A DNA stretch of 9,095 nucleotides. Origin: Candidatus Faecivivens stercorigallinarum (GTDB lineage: Bacteria; Bacillota; Clostridia; Oscillospirales; Ruminococcaceae). The stretch spans positions 1 to 9,095 of the forward strand of contig DVLN01000002.1 of the NCBI GenBank assembly GCA_018715465.1, in the 5' to 3' direction. The position numbers were made by a program, and so were the translations under genes. The notes beneath the pieces were generated by a model. That model ran no database searches. It had not been told where the DNA came from and saw nothing but the letters and a program-made list of their open reading frames with translations. Shown here piece after piece: positions 1 to 5,713 of the stretch (position 1 is the first letter of the stretch; each line of letters begins with the position of its first letter).

Positions 1-211
1 CTCCCATCCCCATTCCCATACAGAAGATCTGGAAGAGGGAAAAAACCTGGTTTGCCTGAGACGCCGCCGACATTGCCACTTCGCCCAACCGCCCCAGCAT
101 GATGTTGTCCATCATATTGACGCCAATTGTGATCAGGCTTTGCAGCGAAATCGGCAGTGCAATGGTGATCAGCTTTTTATAAAAGCTTCGGTCCCGAACA
201 AAAATCTGCAT
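1..211 (-). CDS. MATE family efflux transporter, N-terminal fragment (cut by window edge)
   Basis: Multidrug and toxin extrusion (MATE) proteins are 12-helix cytoplasmic-membrane antiporters that export cationic drugs and toxins in exchange for Na+ or H+. Only the first 70 codons are in the window; the gene continues leftward beyond base 1. The translation starts MQIFVRDRSFYKKL and runs into a hydrophobic first helix (about residues 14-32) with the family's typical ALPISLQSL and MMDNIMLGRLGEVAMSAAS segments. The start ATG (211-209) is preceded on the minus strand by a GGAAAGG ribosome binding site about 12 nt upstream, and by a sigma-A-like promoter further out. The gene lies downstream of the MerR/aldo-keto reductase operon on the same strand, but a terminator and its own promoter separate them. 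The family call is firm; the substrate cannot be read from this fragment. Confidence 0.88.
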   Translation of the reverse strand, partial: MQIFVRDRSFYKKLITIALPISLQSLITIGVNMMDNIMLGRLGEVAMSAASQANQVFSLFQIFCMGMGMG

Positions 212-257
212 GCACAACGCACCCTTTCCTGTTTACAAAAAATTTACATACTTCTAT

Positions 258-287
258 AGTATACGATACAAATTATAGTTTTGTCAA
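258..287 (-). promoter_or_regulatory. Sigma-A-type promoter of the MATE gene, with a dyad over the -10
   Basis: On the minus strand there is a perfect -35 TTGACA (287-282), an 18-nt spacer and a -10 TATACT (263-258). This puts the transcript start about 40 nt before the MATE start codon. The spacer end and -10 carry a short interrupted palindrome (GTAT-CGT-ATAC), and CTATA/TATAG arms flank it, so a repressor could bind here. The promoter elements are read directly; the operator is only a possibility. Confidence 0.6.
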
Positions 288-312
288 GTTGTTCGCATTC
301 TGTTTGGGCAGC

Positions 313-339
313 AAAAAAGCGCAGCCGGTACAGCTGCGC
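313..339 (-). terminator. Rho-independent terminator of the aldo/keto reductase-merR operon
   Basis: On the minus strand a perfect 7-bp GC-rich stem (GCGCAGC/GCTGCGC, 339-333 and 325-319) with a 7-nt loop is followed directly by six T residues (318-313). It lies 24 bp past the merR stop codon, which separates this operon from the MATE gene. Confidence 0.8.
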
Positions 340-362
340 CCTTTTGGAGAAGTTGAAATCAG

Positions 363-755
363 TTACGTTTCCTTTTTACTGTTTTGCATCTGTTCACGAA
401 AACGCTGATTCCACTGGTCGTACCGTTCGATTTTTCCATCCAGCCGCGCTACCGTCGCCTGCATTTCCTCAATCCGTTCCAGCAGCAGACGGCGCTGCTC
501 GATCAGCAGATCTTTCCTGGCCTGAATCGTTTCATCCCCCTGCTGATAGAGGGTGACATATTCAATCAATGCCTCGATCGTCAGCCCGGCAGAGCGCATA
601 CATTTGACAAATCCAACCCAGTTGCAGTCATCGTCGGTATAGTCCCGGATGCCGCCAGCAGTCCGATGAACCGGCGGAATCAGGCCGATTCGCTCATAAT
701 ACCGCAGGGTATCGGCAGAAACCCCATACTTTTTGCTTACTTCGGCAATTGTCAT
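363..755 (-). CDS. MerR-family transcriptional regulator, AdhR-like (aldehyde/electrophile type)
   Basis: This is a 130-aa DNA-binding activator. Residues 1-70 form the winged helix-turn-helix domain of MerR proteins: MTIAEVSKKYGVSADTLRYY, then ERIGLIPP and GIRDY. Residues 75-120 form the antiparallel dimerisation coiled coil (repeated ARKDLL, RRLLLERIEEM, ARLDGKIERYD). There is no C-terminal metal-binding cysteine loop as in MerR, ZntR or CueR. The protein instead closely resembles B. subtilis AdhR as I remember it, including KCMRSAGL with cysteine at position 52, the position of the AdhR cysteine implicated in responding to reactive aldehydes. A textbook AGGAGG (769-764) lies 8 nt before the ATG. 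It is the second gene of an operon, 15 bp behind an aldo/keto reductase whose promoter has a MerR-type 19-bp spacer, so autoregulation is likely. The inducer (aldehydes such as methylglyoxal or formaldehyde) is inferred. Confidence 0.92.
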   Translation of the reverse strand: MTIAEVSKKYGVSADTLRYYERIGLIPPVHRTAGGIRDYTDDDCNWVGFVKCMRSAGLTIEALIEYVTLYQQGDETIQARKDLLIEQRRLLLERIEEMQATVARLDGKIERYDQWNQRFREQMQNSKKET

Positions 756-770
756 TGAGACGGCCTCCTG

Positions 771-1796
771 TTATTTATTCAGGTGTTCAGCGCGGAACTG
801 CTTATAATCCGCGAGGTTTTCCGCCAGCAGTCGGGGGGTATCCAGTCCATAGGGGCAACGGGACGCACATGCCCCACAATGCAGGCAGTTTTCAATCTTC
901 ATCATTTCCGCGTTCATTTCATCGGTCAGCCAGCTCTGATAGGGAGAGCGGCGGAGCAGCAGGCTCATCCGTGCCGCGTTCTGAATCGGGATACCAACCG
1001 GACATGGCTGACAGTAACCGCAGCCATGGCAGAAGTTGCCGGCAAGCTCTGCGCGATCGCGGGCAATCAGCTGTTTCATTTCCTCATCGTATGCCGGTGG
1101 GTTCTTTTCCAGTTCCAAAAACTCCTGCAATTCCGATTCTCTCTGGATGCCCCAGATCGGCACAACCCACGGGTGCTGTTTCATAAATGCAAAGGTCGTC
1201 CGCGCGTTGGTGATCAGACCGCCGGCCAGTCCTTTCATCGCGATAAAGCCCATGTCGTGATCGCGGGCAAGCTCAGCAAGGGCGATATCCTTCTCATCCG
1301 AGATGGACGAAAACGGGAACTGTAAAGTGTCGTATTTGCCGGACAGCACCGCATCCCAGGCAAGCTGGTTGCGATGGTTGGTGATGCCGATAAACCGAAT
1401 CCAACCCTTTTTCTGCGCTTCCAGAAGCCCGCCATAAAGAGAATCGGGGTCTTCCGGGTCGGGCAGCGTTCCAGGGTTGTGCAGCTGCAAAATATCAATA
1501 TAATCGGTCTTCAGCCGGCGAAGGCTCAGCTCAATATGTTTGAGCAATGTTGCCTTGTCCAACGCGCCGGATTTGGTGGAAATAATGATATTGTGACGGA
1601 CGTCGGAGAGTGCTTCACCGATTTTTTCCTCACTGTCGGAATAGGCGTTTGCAGTGTCAAAGTAGTTAATACCGCCGTCATATGCCATACGGAGCAGCTT
1701 TTTTGCTTCATCCATGCTGACCCGCTGTACCGGCAGCGCACCAAACGAAGACGCGCTGACCATCAGACCGGTACGCCCAAGTTTAATCATATCCAT
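771..1796 (-). CDS. Aldo/keto reductase with C-terminal 2x[4Fe-4S] ferredoxin domain
   Basis: A cytoplasmic oxidoreductase of 341 aa. Residues 1-230 are a TIM-barrel aldo/keto reductase (AKR) domain with the catalytic tetrad visible: Asp47 in NYFDTA, Tyr52 in NAYSDSE, Lys75 in STKSG and His106 in LQLHNPG. Residues 250-320 carry two ferredoxin-like cysteine clusters, C256/C259/C262/C265 (CHGCGYCQPCPVG) and C304/C307/C310/C314 (CLHCGACASRCPYG). This architecture is the COG1453-type 'predicted oxidoreductase' common in anaerobic Firmicutes and suggests electron exchange with ferredoxin as well as, or instead of, NADPH. The frame opens earlier, at a TTG (1835), but the family homology begins at MDMIKLGRTGL, and AGAAAGGA (1814-1807) lies 10 nt before the ATG at 1796; ATG 1790 is also possible. 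It is the first gene of an operon with merR, which suggests a role in detoxifying aldehydes. The substrate is unknown. Confidence 0.92.
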   Translation of the reverse strand: MDMIKLGRTGLMVSASSFGALPVQRVSMDEAKKLLRMAYDGGINYFDTANAYSDSEEKIGEALSDVRHNIIISTKSGALDKATLLKHIELSLRRLKTDYIDILQLHNPGTLPDPEDPDSLYGGLLEAQKKGWIRFIGITNHRNQLAWDAVLSGKYDTLQFPFSSISDEKDIALAELARDHDMGFIAMKGLAGGLITNARTTFAFMKQHPWVVPIWGIQRESELQEFLELEKNPPAYDEEMKQLIARDRAELAGNFCHGCGYCQPCPVGIPIQNAARMSLLLRRSPYQSWLTDEMNAEMMKIENCLHCGACASRCPYGLDTPRLLAENLADYKQFRAEHLNK

Positions 1797-1852
1797 CCTC
1801 TGATCATCCTTTCTGAAACTGGTTATACAAGACAATGGTTTCCTCTGCTTTC

Positions 1853-1883
1853 AGGATACACTATGGAGTGGACTCCAGGTCAA
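1853..1883 (-). promoter_or_regulatory. MerR-type promoter/operator (19-bp spacer with dyad) of the AKR-merR operon
   Basis: On the minus strand: -35 TTGACC (1883-1878), a spacer of exactly 19 bp (1877-1859), then -10 TATCCT (1858-1853). Filling the spacer from the -35 is a perfect inverted repeat TGGAGT-CC-ACTCCA (1877-1864). An overlong 19-20 bp spacer with the operator inside it is the hallmark of promoters activated by MerR proteins through DNA distortion. The predicted transcript start, near 1846, lies only about 10 nt before the possible TTG start at 1835, which supports the ATG at 1796 as the real start. The elements are visible; the assignment to the neighbouring MerR protein is inference. 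Confidence 0.78.
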
Positions 1884-1982
1884 GGGGTTTTCCAATATTT
1901 TTTATTATACCATATCCGACGCCTTTTGCCAGCTGCATTCCGCACATTTTCTCTCTTTTTCGCCCAAAAGCGGCAAAGCTTC

Positions 1983-2010
1983 TTGATTTTTTTCTGATAA
2001 CTGTTATAAT
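1983..2010 (+). promoter_or_regulatory. Sigma-A promoter of the pepC gene
   Basis: -35 TTGATT (1983-1988), a 16-nt spacer and a perfect -10 TATAAT (2005-2010) preceded by TGT, which makes an extended -10. Transcription would begin near 2017, only a few bases before an in-frame ATG at 2022. That favours the ATG at 2043, which has a ribosome binding site, as the true pepC start. Confidence 0.75.
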
Positions 2011-2042
2011 AAAATAAAGTTATGCAGAAAGGTTGTATCTAT

Positions 2043-3383
2043 ATGGCAAAACCGACTCCCATCACACAGGAACAACTGAAAAATTTTTCCAGACATTATC
2101 ATGACAGCCCGCTCCGCCAGCTGGCTACCTGCGCGCTCGCCAAATCTGAAATGGCTGACGTCGCCTACTGCACGCCCGGCGCTGCTGCCATGCTGCATAA
2201 ATTTTCCATTGAGATTCCGACACTTCCTGTCACCAATCAGAAACACAGCGGCCGCTGCTGGCTGTTTGCTTCGTTAAACGTCCTGCGGGAAAAGATTGCA
2301 AAGGAAAAAAATCTTGATAAGTTTGAGCTTTCTCAGAGCTATGCAGCTTTCTGGGATAAGTTTGAACGCGCCAACTACTTTCTTGAGTCGATCATCCAGA
2401 CCGCGACGCTGCCGACCGACGATCGAGTTGTCCAGCATATTCTGACGACCGGCGTTCATGACGGCGGTCAGTGGGACATGTTTGTCAATCTGGTGGAAAA
2501 ATACGGTATTATCCCGAAAGACGCAATGCCGGAGACTGCACAGAGCAGCAATACCCAGATGATGAACCGGATGCTGAACCAGAGCCTGAAAAATGCGGCA
2601 ATCCATATCCGTCAGATGATGGCCCAGGGCAGTGGCATGAAGAAGGTAGATGAATACAAGGTTTCGGTGCTGGATAAGGTTTACGGCTATCTTTGCAGCT
2701 GCTACAGCGAACCGCCAAAACACTTTGATTTTGAATATGTCGACCGCAAGGGCGAATACCATATCGAGCGGGGCTATACCCCTTCCAGCTTTTACGAAAA
2801 GTACATCGGCGACATGGTGCAGGATACCATTTCGATCATCAACGCACCGACGGACGACAAGCCTTATTACCGCACTTATACTGTTTCGATGCTGGGCAAC
2901 ATTGTCGACGGACGGGATGTCTGCTATCTCAATCTGCCGATGAGTGAATTCAAGGAACTGATCATCCAGCAGCTGAAAGCCGGTCAGCTGGTATGGTTTG
3001 GCAGTGACGTCGGCAAATGCGGCAGCCGTGAAGAGGGGCTGTGGGACACCGGCAGCTTTGATTACGAGCTGCTGACCGGTCTGGATCTGGAGATCAACAA
3101 GAAAGATGGTCTGGACTACTGGTTCTCGGCGATGAATCACGCTATGGTGATCAGCGGCGTCAGCCTGGATGAAAACGGTGCTCCCATCCGCTGGAAGATT
3201 GAAAACAGCTGGGGCGACGAAAAGGGCAACAAAGGCTATTATGTATGCAGCGACAGCTGGTTTGACCAGTACGTCTATCAGGCAGTTGTCAGCCGCAGCA
3301 CACTGGGCGACAAGGTCTCCCTGCTGGATCAGAAGCCGATTGTCCTCAATCCCTGGGACCCGATGGGTTCGCTGGCAGACTGA
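2043..3383 (+). CDS. pepC: Aminopeptidase C / bleomycin hydrolase-type cysteine peptidase (C1B)
   Basis: A cytoplasmic, papain-fold thiol aminopeptidase of 446 aa, which matches the usual PepC length. Family members form hexameric cages that trim N-terminal residues from peptides and can inactivate bleomycin. All catalytic residues are present: Gln66 (oxyanion hole) and Cys72 in NQKHSGRCWLFA, His366 in AMNHAMVISG, and Asn388 in KIENSWGDEKG. The C-terminus PWDPMGSLAD matches the family's conserved tail, which lies in the active-site cleft and governs the aminopeptidase mode. No signal peptide is present. The ATG at 2043 is chosen because AGAAAGG lies 10 nt upstream and the upstream ATG at 2022 is almost at the predicted transcript start; using 2022 would add seven residues. 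The gene has its own promoter and terminator, so it is probably monocistronic and serves general peptide nutrition and turnover. Confidence 0.96.
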   Translation: MAKPTPITQEQLKNFSRHYHDSPLRQLATCALAKSEMADVAYCTPGAAAMLHKFSIEIPTLPVTNQKHSGRCWLFASLNVLREKIAKEKNLDKFELSQSYAAFWDKFERANYFLESIIQTATLPTDDRVVQHILTTGVHDGGQWDMFVNLVEKYGIIPKDAMPETAQSSNTQMMNRMLNQSLKNAAIHIRQMMAQGSGMKKVDEYKVSVLDKVYGYLCSCYSEPPKHFDFEYVDRKGEYHIERGYTPSSFYEKYIGDMVQDTISIINAPTDDKPYYRTYTVSMLGNIVDGRDVCYLNLPMSEFKELIIQQLKAGQLVWFGSDVGKCGSREEGLWDTGSFDYELLTGLDLEINKKDGLDYWFSAMNHAMVISGVSLDENGAPIRWKIENSWGDEKGNKGYYVCSDSWFDQYVYQAVVSRSTLGDKVSLLDQKPIVLNPWDPMGSLAD

Positions 3384-3406
3384 TCTTTCTAATAAAACTG
3401 TTTCTG

Positions 3407-3443
3407 AAAAATCCCCATTTCCGCAGTGGAAATGGGGATTTTT
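3407..3443 (+). terminator. Rho-independent terminator after pepC
   Basis: A perfect 12-bp stem ATCCCCATTTCC/GGAAATGGGGAT (3411-3422 and 3428-3439) with a 5-nt loop GCAGT ends in TTTTT. The preceding AAAA lets the stem extend and makes the element potentially bidirectional. It begins 23 bp past the pepC stop. Confidence 0.9.
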
Positions 3444-3487
3444 GCTGATTGTATGCCGGGAATAACCAAAACCGGATCTGCATAGAA

Positions 3488-3518
3488 ATAGGACAACATG
3501 AAAGGAGCGCTGTCCTAT
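3488..3518 (+). repeat. Inverted repeat enclosing the ribosome binding site of the 3517 gene
   Basis: ATAGGACA (3488-3495) and TGTCCTAT (3511-3518) form a perfect 8-bp inverted repeat with a 15-nt loop that contains the AAAGGAG Shine-Dalgarno sequence. The right arm takes in the first two bases of the start codon. In mRNA this would place the start codon in a stem and the ribosome binding site in the loop, which could modulate translation. An 8-bp repeat can arise by chance in a window this size, so only the location makes it notable. Confidence 0.4.
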
Positions 3519-4137
3519 GACCTATCGCGCCGATTCTTCCACCTTTTATTCGCCTGCACGCACCACCCCTTCACGGGAGGCCGTCGAGCCGCAGCCGGCT
3601 CCCTTAACAGAAACAGATGATATCTCAACCACTTCCCCATCTCCCCGGCCTGCCGCCCGCATGGCTGAAAGAACATATTCTCCACAGGGAATCACCCCGC
3701 TGACCGCAGCGCTTTGGGGCATCACAGCAGCGGGCATCTGGTTGGGATGCAGAAGCGGCATACAGGCTGCTCCATCCATCCTGCAAAGCTGTCTGTCCGG
3801 GGCGGCAATATTGCTGTTTATCGGATGGTGCGGATTTTCGGCGGCCGGACAGGCCGGATGTCTGGCGGCACTGGTTGCGGAAGGAATCGCAGCCGGATGC
3901 GTGGCGGCAGGCGTATGGGCCGAAAAAGGCGAACTGATGACCCTGCTGCCAGTGGTACTACTGCTCCCGGTGACCGTGTGGGCAGCCGGCAACAGCATCC
4001 GCAACTCCGGGAGAATCTGGCACTGTCTGCGAAAAGGACATAACCCGCCCAATCTCAAACGGTACCTATTGCGAATGCTGCTGGCGGAAGGAGCCTGTGG
4101 GGTGGTACTGGCAGCGGGCTGGTTACTCGGACGGTAA
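3517..4137 (+). CDS. Unrecognised multi-span membrane protein
   Basis: I do not recognise this 206-aa protein. The first ~55 residues are polar and rich in Pro, Ser and Thr, with no signal peptide, and look disordered and cytoplasmic. The rest is strongly hydrophobic, with probable membrane helices at about 60-78, 90-108, 112-134, 141-158 and 184-203, and a basic loop at 161-183 (RNSGRIWHCLRKGHNPP). It is Ala- and Gly-rich, and cysteines lie in or near the helices (78, 92, 105, 115, 128), without a metal-binding spacing. The start is well supported by AAAGGAG 9 nt upstream of the ATG. It follows the pepC terminator; I could not find a convincing promoter of its own. Its 3' end overlaps by 15 bp the 3' end of the opposing LCP-like gene. 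Function unknown; a role together with that envelope-anchored neighbour is possible but unproven. Confidence 0.75.
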   Translation: MTYRADSSTFYSPARTTPSREAVEPQPAPLTETDDISTTSPSPRPAARMAERTYSPQGITPLTAALWGITAAGIWLGCRSGIQAAPSILQSCLSGAAILLFIGWCGFSAAGQAGCLAALVAEGIAAGCVAAGVWAEKGELMTLLPVVLLLPVTVWAAGNSIRNSGRIWHCLRKGHNPPNLKRYLLRMLLAEGACGVVLAAGWLLGR

Positions 4138-5106
4138 TCCCAATTTTTCCCGCGCAAGCGTCCGTTCCCCGGCAGAAAGGGTGGTTGCTCCCGGTTGTCC
4201 GACTGTGACTGTCTGATAGCCCGCACCCATATACAAAAACCACCGGAGAAACTTCTTCTCATTATAATAGTCCATCACTGAGATATCCCCTTCGCTCCAG
4301 TAAACCAGTGTTTCAAACAGTCCGTCATCCCGGTTGAAAGCGTCACTTGTAAACCGCTGTCCGAGAAAGGCCGTCAGAATCTCCGCCTGTCCCGGAAGCT
4401 GCCCGTCACCCGATTCGTCCATCAACATCAGCAGCGTCGGGCCATCCAACAGGTGCCTGCCGACCGGGATGTCCAGTGTCTCGCTCTGGTAGCGGTCATG
4501 GAAATCCCATTCCATCCCGCCGAGTACCGTCACCATTTTTTCGGCATTTTCCCGATCAAACCGGACGACCCGGTCGACACTGTCCTGCCCCAGGAGATCC
4601 CGAACACCTTTGATCGCATCGGTAAAGGAGCCGGCAGCCTGCCTCAGGGAGGTTCCTTCACCCGTCAGCAGACTGTCCGGGAAGGCCAGCACCGTCATCG
4701 CTCCAGTAGTCGGGCTAATCCTCAGCAGGAAGTAATGGGATGGCTGCTCTCCTTCCCCGTCTACCACCACCAGCAGCCGGTTGTCGTCCTCGGCGGTCGG
4801 ATGGTAGTTATCCAGTGAATGGTCAGCGGACAGGCTGCTGCCGGAGAGCGGAGCATCTGAACTGCCGGGCGGATGAAACAGCTCCCCATTGCGGCTGGTT
4901 CCCGACAGCACAATCAGCATGACGAGCAGCAGCACCGCAAGGCTGATGCCAAAAGTCAGGACAAATGTTACCCCGCCGGACAATCCCTTTTTTGGTGCCA
5001 GTTCTGTTTCATAGATCTTTCCATAAGAATTGTCCTGTTCCTGTTGCTGCCTGAGGGTTTGGGTAATCTCCTCCATGACCTGTTCTTCGTCTCCATTTCC
5101 CAGCAT
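4123..5106 (-). CDS. Membrane-anchored protein with a degenerate LytR-CpsA-Psr (LCP)-like domain
   Basis: A 327-aa protein with a charged, Gln/Glu-rich cytoplasmic N-terminus (1-45), a single membrane helix (about 47-68), a Ser/Pro/Gly-rich linker (70-105) and an extracellular domain. Residues 109-230 follow the order of LCP enzymes, which attach teichoic acids or capsule to peptidoglycan: a strand LLVVVDGEG, a YFLLRISPTTGAMTVLAFPDSLL segment matching the family's 'I-x-P-x-T-x-x-x-x-L-S-I-P-R-D' region, an LLGQDSVDRVVRFDRENAEK and VLGGMEWDF block, and IPVGRHLLDGPTLLMLM. The arginine after the Ile/Phe-Pro is replaced (FPDS), and the usual R-x-R...R-x-Q phosphate-binding segment is replaced by an acidic stretch (MDESGDGQLPGQ). 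It is therefore probably a non-catalytic relative or a very divergent member. The start ATG has GAAGGA 9 nt upstream. No convincing promoter is seen. The LCP link is by pattern, not by alignment. Confidence 0.72.
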   Translation of the reverse strand: MLGNGDEEQVMEEITQTLRQQQEQDNSYGKIYETELAPKKGLSGGVTFVLTFGISLAVLLLVMLIVLSGTSRNGELFHPPGSSDAPLSGSSLSADHSLDNYHPTAEDDNRLLVVVDGEGEQPSHYFLLRISPTTGAMTVLAFPDSLLTGEGTSLRQAAGSFTDAIKGVRDLLGQDSVDRVVRFDRENAEKMVTVLGGMEWDFHDRYQSETLDIPVGRHLLDGPTLLMLMDESGDGQLPGQAEILTAFLGQRFTSDAFNRDDGLFETLVYWSEGDISVMDYYNEKKFLRWFLYMGAGYQTVTVGQPGATTLSAGERTLAREKLGLPSE

Positions 5107-5310
5107 CCCTGTTCATCCTTCCCGTATTTTCTTCCGTAAACCGGCCGCATTGCTGCGTGTATCTCCAGTATAGCCGGATCAGAATGCAAATATGCCCGAA
5201 TCCTGCACCGCAGTTTCTGGCGAAAACTCTATAGAGCGTGTCTCTTCCGACATGATTTTCGGTCAAATATACGGGATTGCGCGGAATTTTGCAATCAGCG
5301 GTATCAATCC

Positions 5311-5339
5311 TTGCAATTAGGCAGGCTTTCTTGTATAAT
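5311..5339 (+). promoter_or_regulatory. Sigma-A promoter of the ACT-domain/UPF0210 operon
   Basis: -35 TTGCAA (5311-5316), a 17-nt spacer and a perfect -10 TATAAT (5334-5339). The transcript would start near 5346, giving a leader of about 46 nt that ends in AGGAGGT (5380-5386), 5 nt before the ATG at 5392. Confidence 0.75.
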
Positions 5340-5391
5340 AAAGAAAATATATCTAGGGCATTTGTCCTTAACGGGAATTAGGAGGTAGCTT

Positions 5392-5661
5392 ATGCGTGCT
5401 ATTATTTCGGTCGTCGGTAAAGATACAGTCGGCATCCTCGCCAAAGTCAGCACTCTGTGCGCTGAAAACAAAGTCAATGTCGTCGATGTGACCCAGACAA
5501 TCCTTCAGGATATGTTTGTTATGATCATGATGGTCGATATCTCCGCCATTACCTGCACATTTTCGGATTTCTCCGACCAGGTGACCGGTTATGGCAAAGA
5601 GGCCGGTCTGGTCATCAACGTCATGCATGAGGATATCTTCAATTCGATGCACACCATCTGA
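5392..5661 (+). CDS. ACT domain protein, UPF0237 family
   Basis: An 89-aa protein made up of one ACT domain, the small ligand-binding fold used for allosteric control by amino acids and related metabolites. The N-terminal MRAIISVVGKDTVGILAKVS is the typical first strand and Gly-Ile-Leu turn of the fold, followed by the helix and strands AENKVNVVDVTQTILQDMFVMIMMVD. This length and sequence match the UPF0237 family (GcvR-like stand-alone ACT proteins), whose Streptococcus pneumoniae member has a known structure but no settled function. The ribosome binding site AGGAGGT is near-optimal. It is co-transcribed, 52 bp ahead, with the UPF0210/DUF711 protein; this pairing is conserved across many Firmicutes, which suggests that the ACT protein is the sensor or regulator of its partner. 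The ligand is unknown. Confidence 0.93.
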   Translation: MRAIISVVGKDTVGILAKVSTLCAENKVNVVDVTQTILQDMFVMIMMVDISAITCTFSDFSDQVTGYGKEAGLVINVMHEDIFNSMHTI

Positions 5662-5713
5662 CAGGTCCTGGCCTTTGTGCCGCATCTTCAATCGCAGGAA
5701 AGGCGGGTTACTT

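Noticed and set aside
1797..1835. N-terminal extension of the aldo/keto reductase from a TTG codon
   Set aside because: It adds 13 residues with no family homology, and the predicted transcript start lies only about 10 nt before the TTG. The ATG at 1796 has a better context.
2022..2042. Upstream in-frame ATG of pepC
   Set aside because: It is about 5 nt from the predicted transcription start and has no ribosome binding site, whereas the ATG at 2043 has AGAAAGG 10 nt upstream.
2274..3140. 288-codon open frame on the minus strand inside pepC
   Set aside because: It lies wholly opposite the well-supported pepC gene, has no ribosome binding site that I can see, and its product has no recognisable fold; it is an antisense shadow in GC-rich coding DNA.
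3546..4262. 238-codon open frame on the minus strand opposite the membrane protein gene
   Set aside because: Its product is Pro/Ser/Arg-rich without domain character and it overlaps the LCP-like gene on the same strand in another frame. The plus-strand frame has a proper ribosome binding site and membrane helices.
5167..5172. TATACT on the minus strand as a -10 for the LCP-like gene
   Set aside because: No acceptable -35 lies 16-19 bp upstream (the sequence there is GCATAT-like), so I do not call a promoter.
5591..5713. Upstream extension of the UPF0210 frame into the ACT gene
   Set aside because: The extension is a shadow of the ACT coding sequence in another frame and lacks homology; the family N-terminus begins right after the TTG at 5714.
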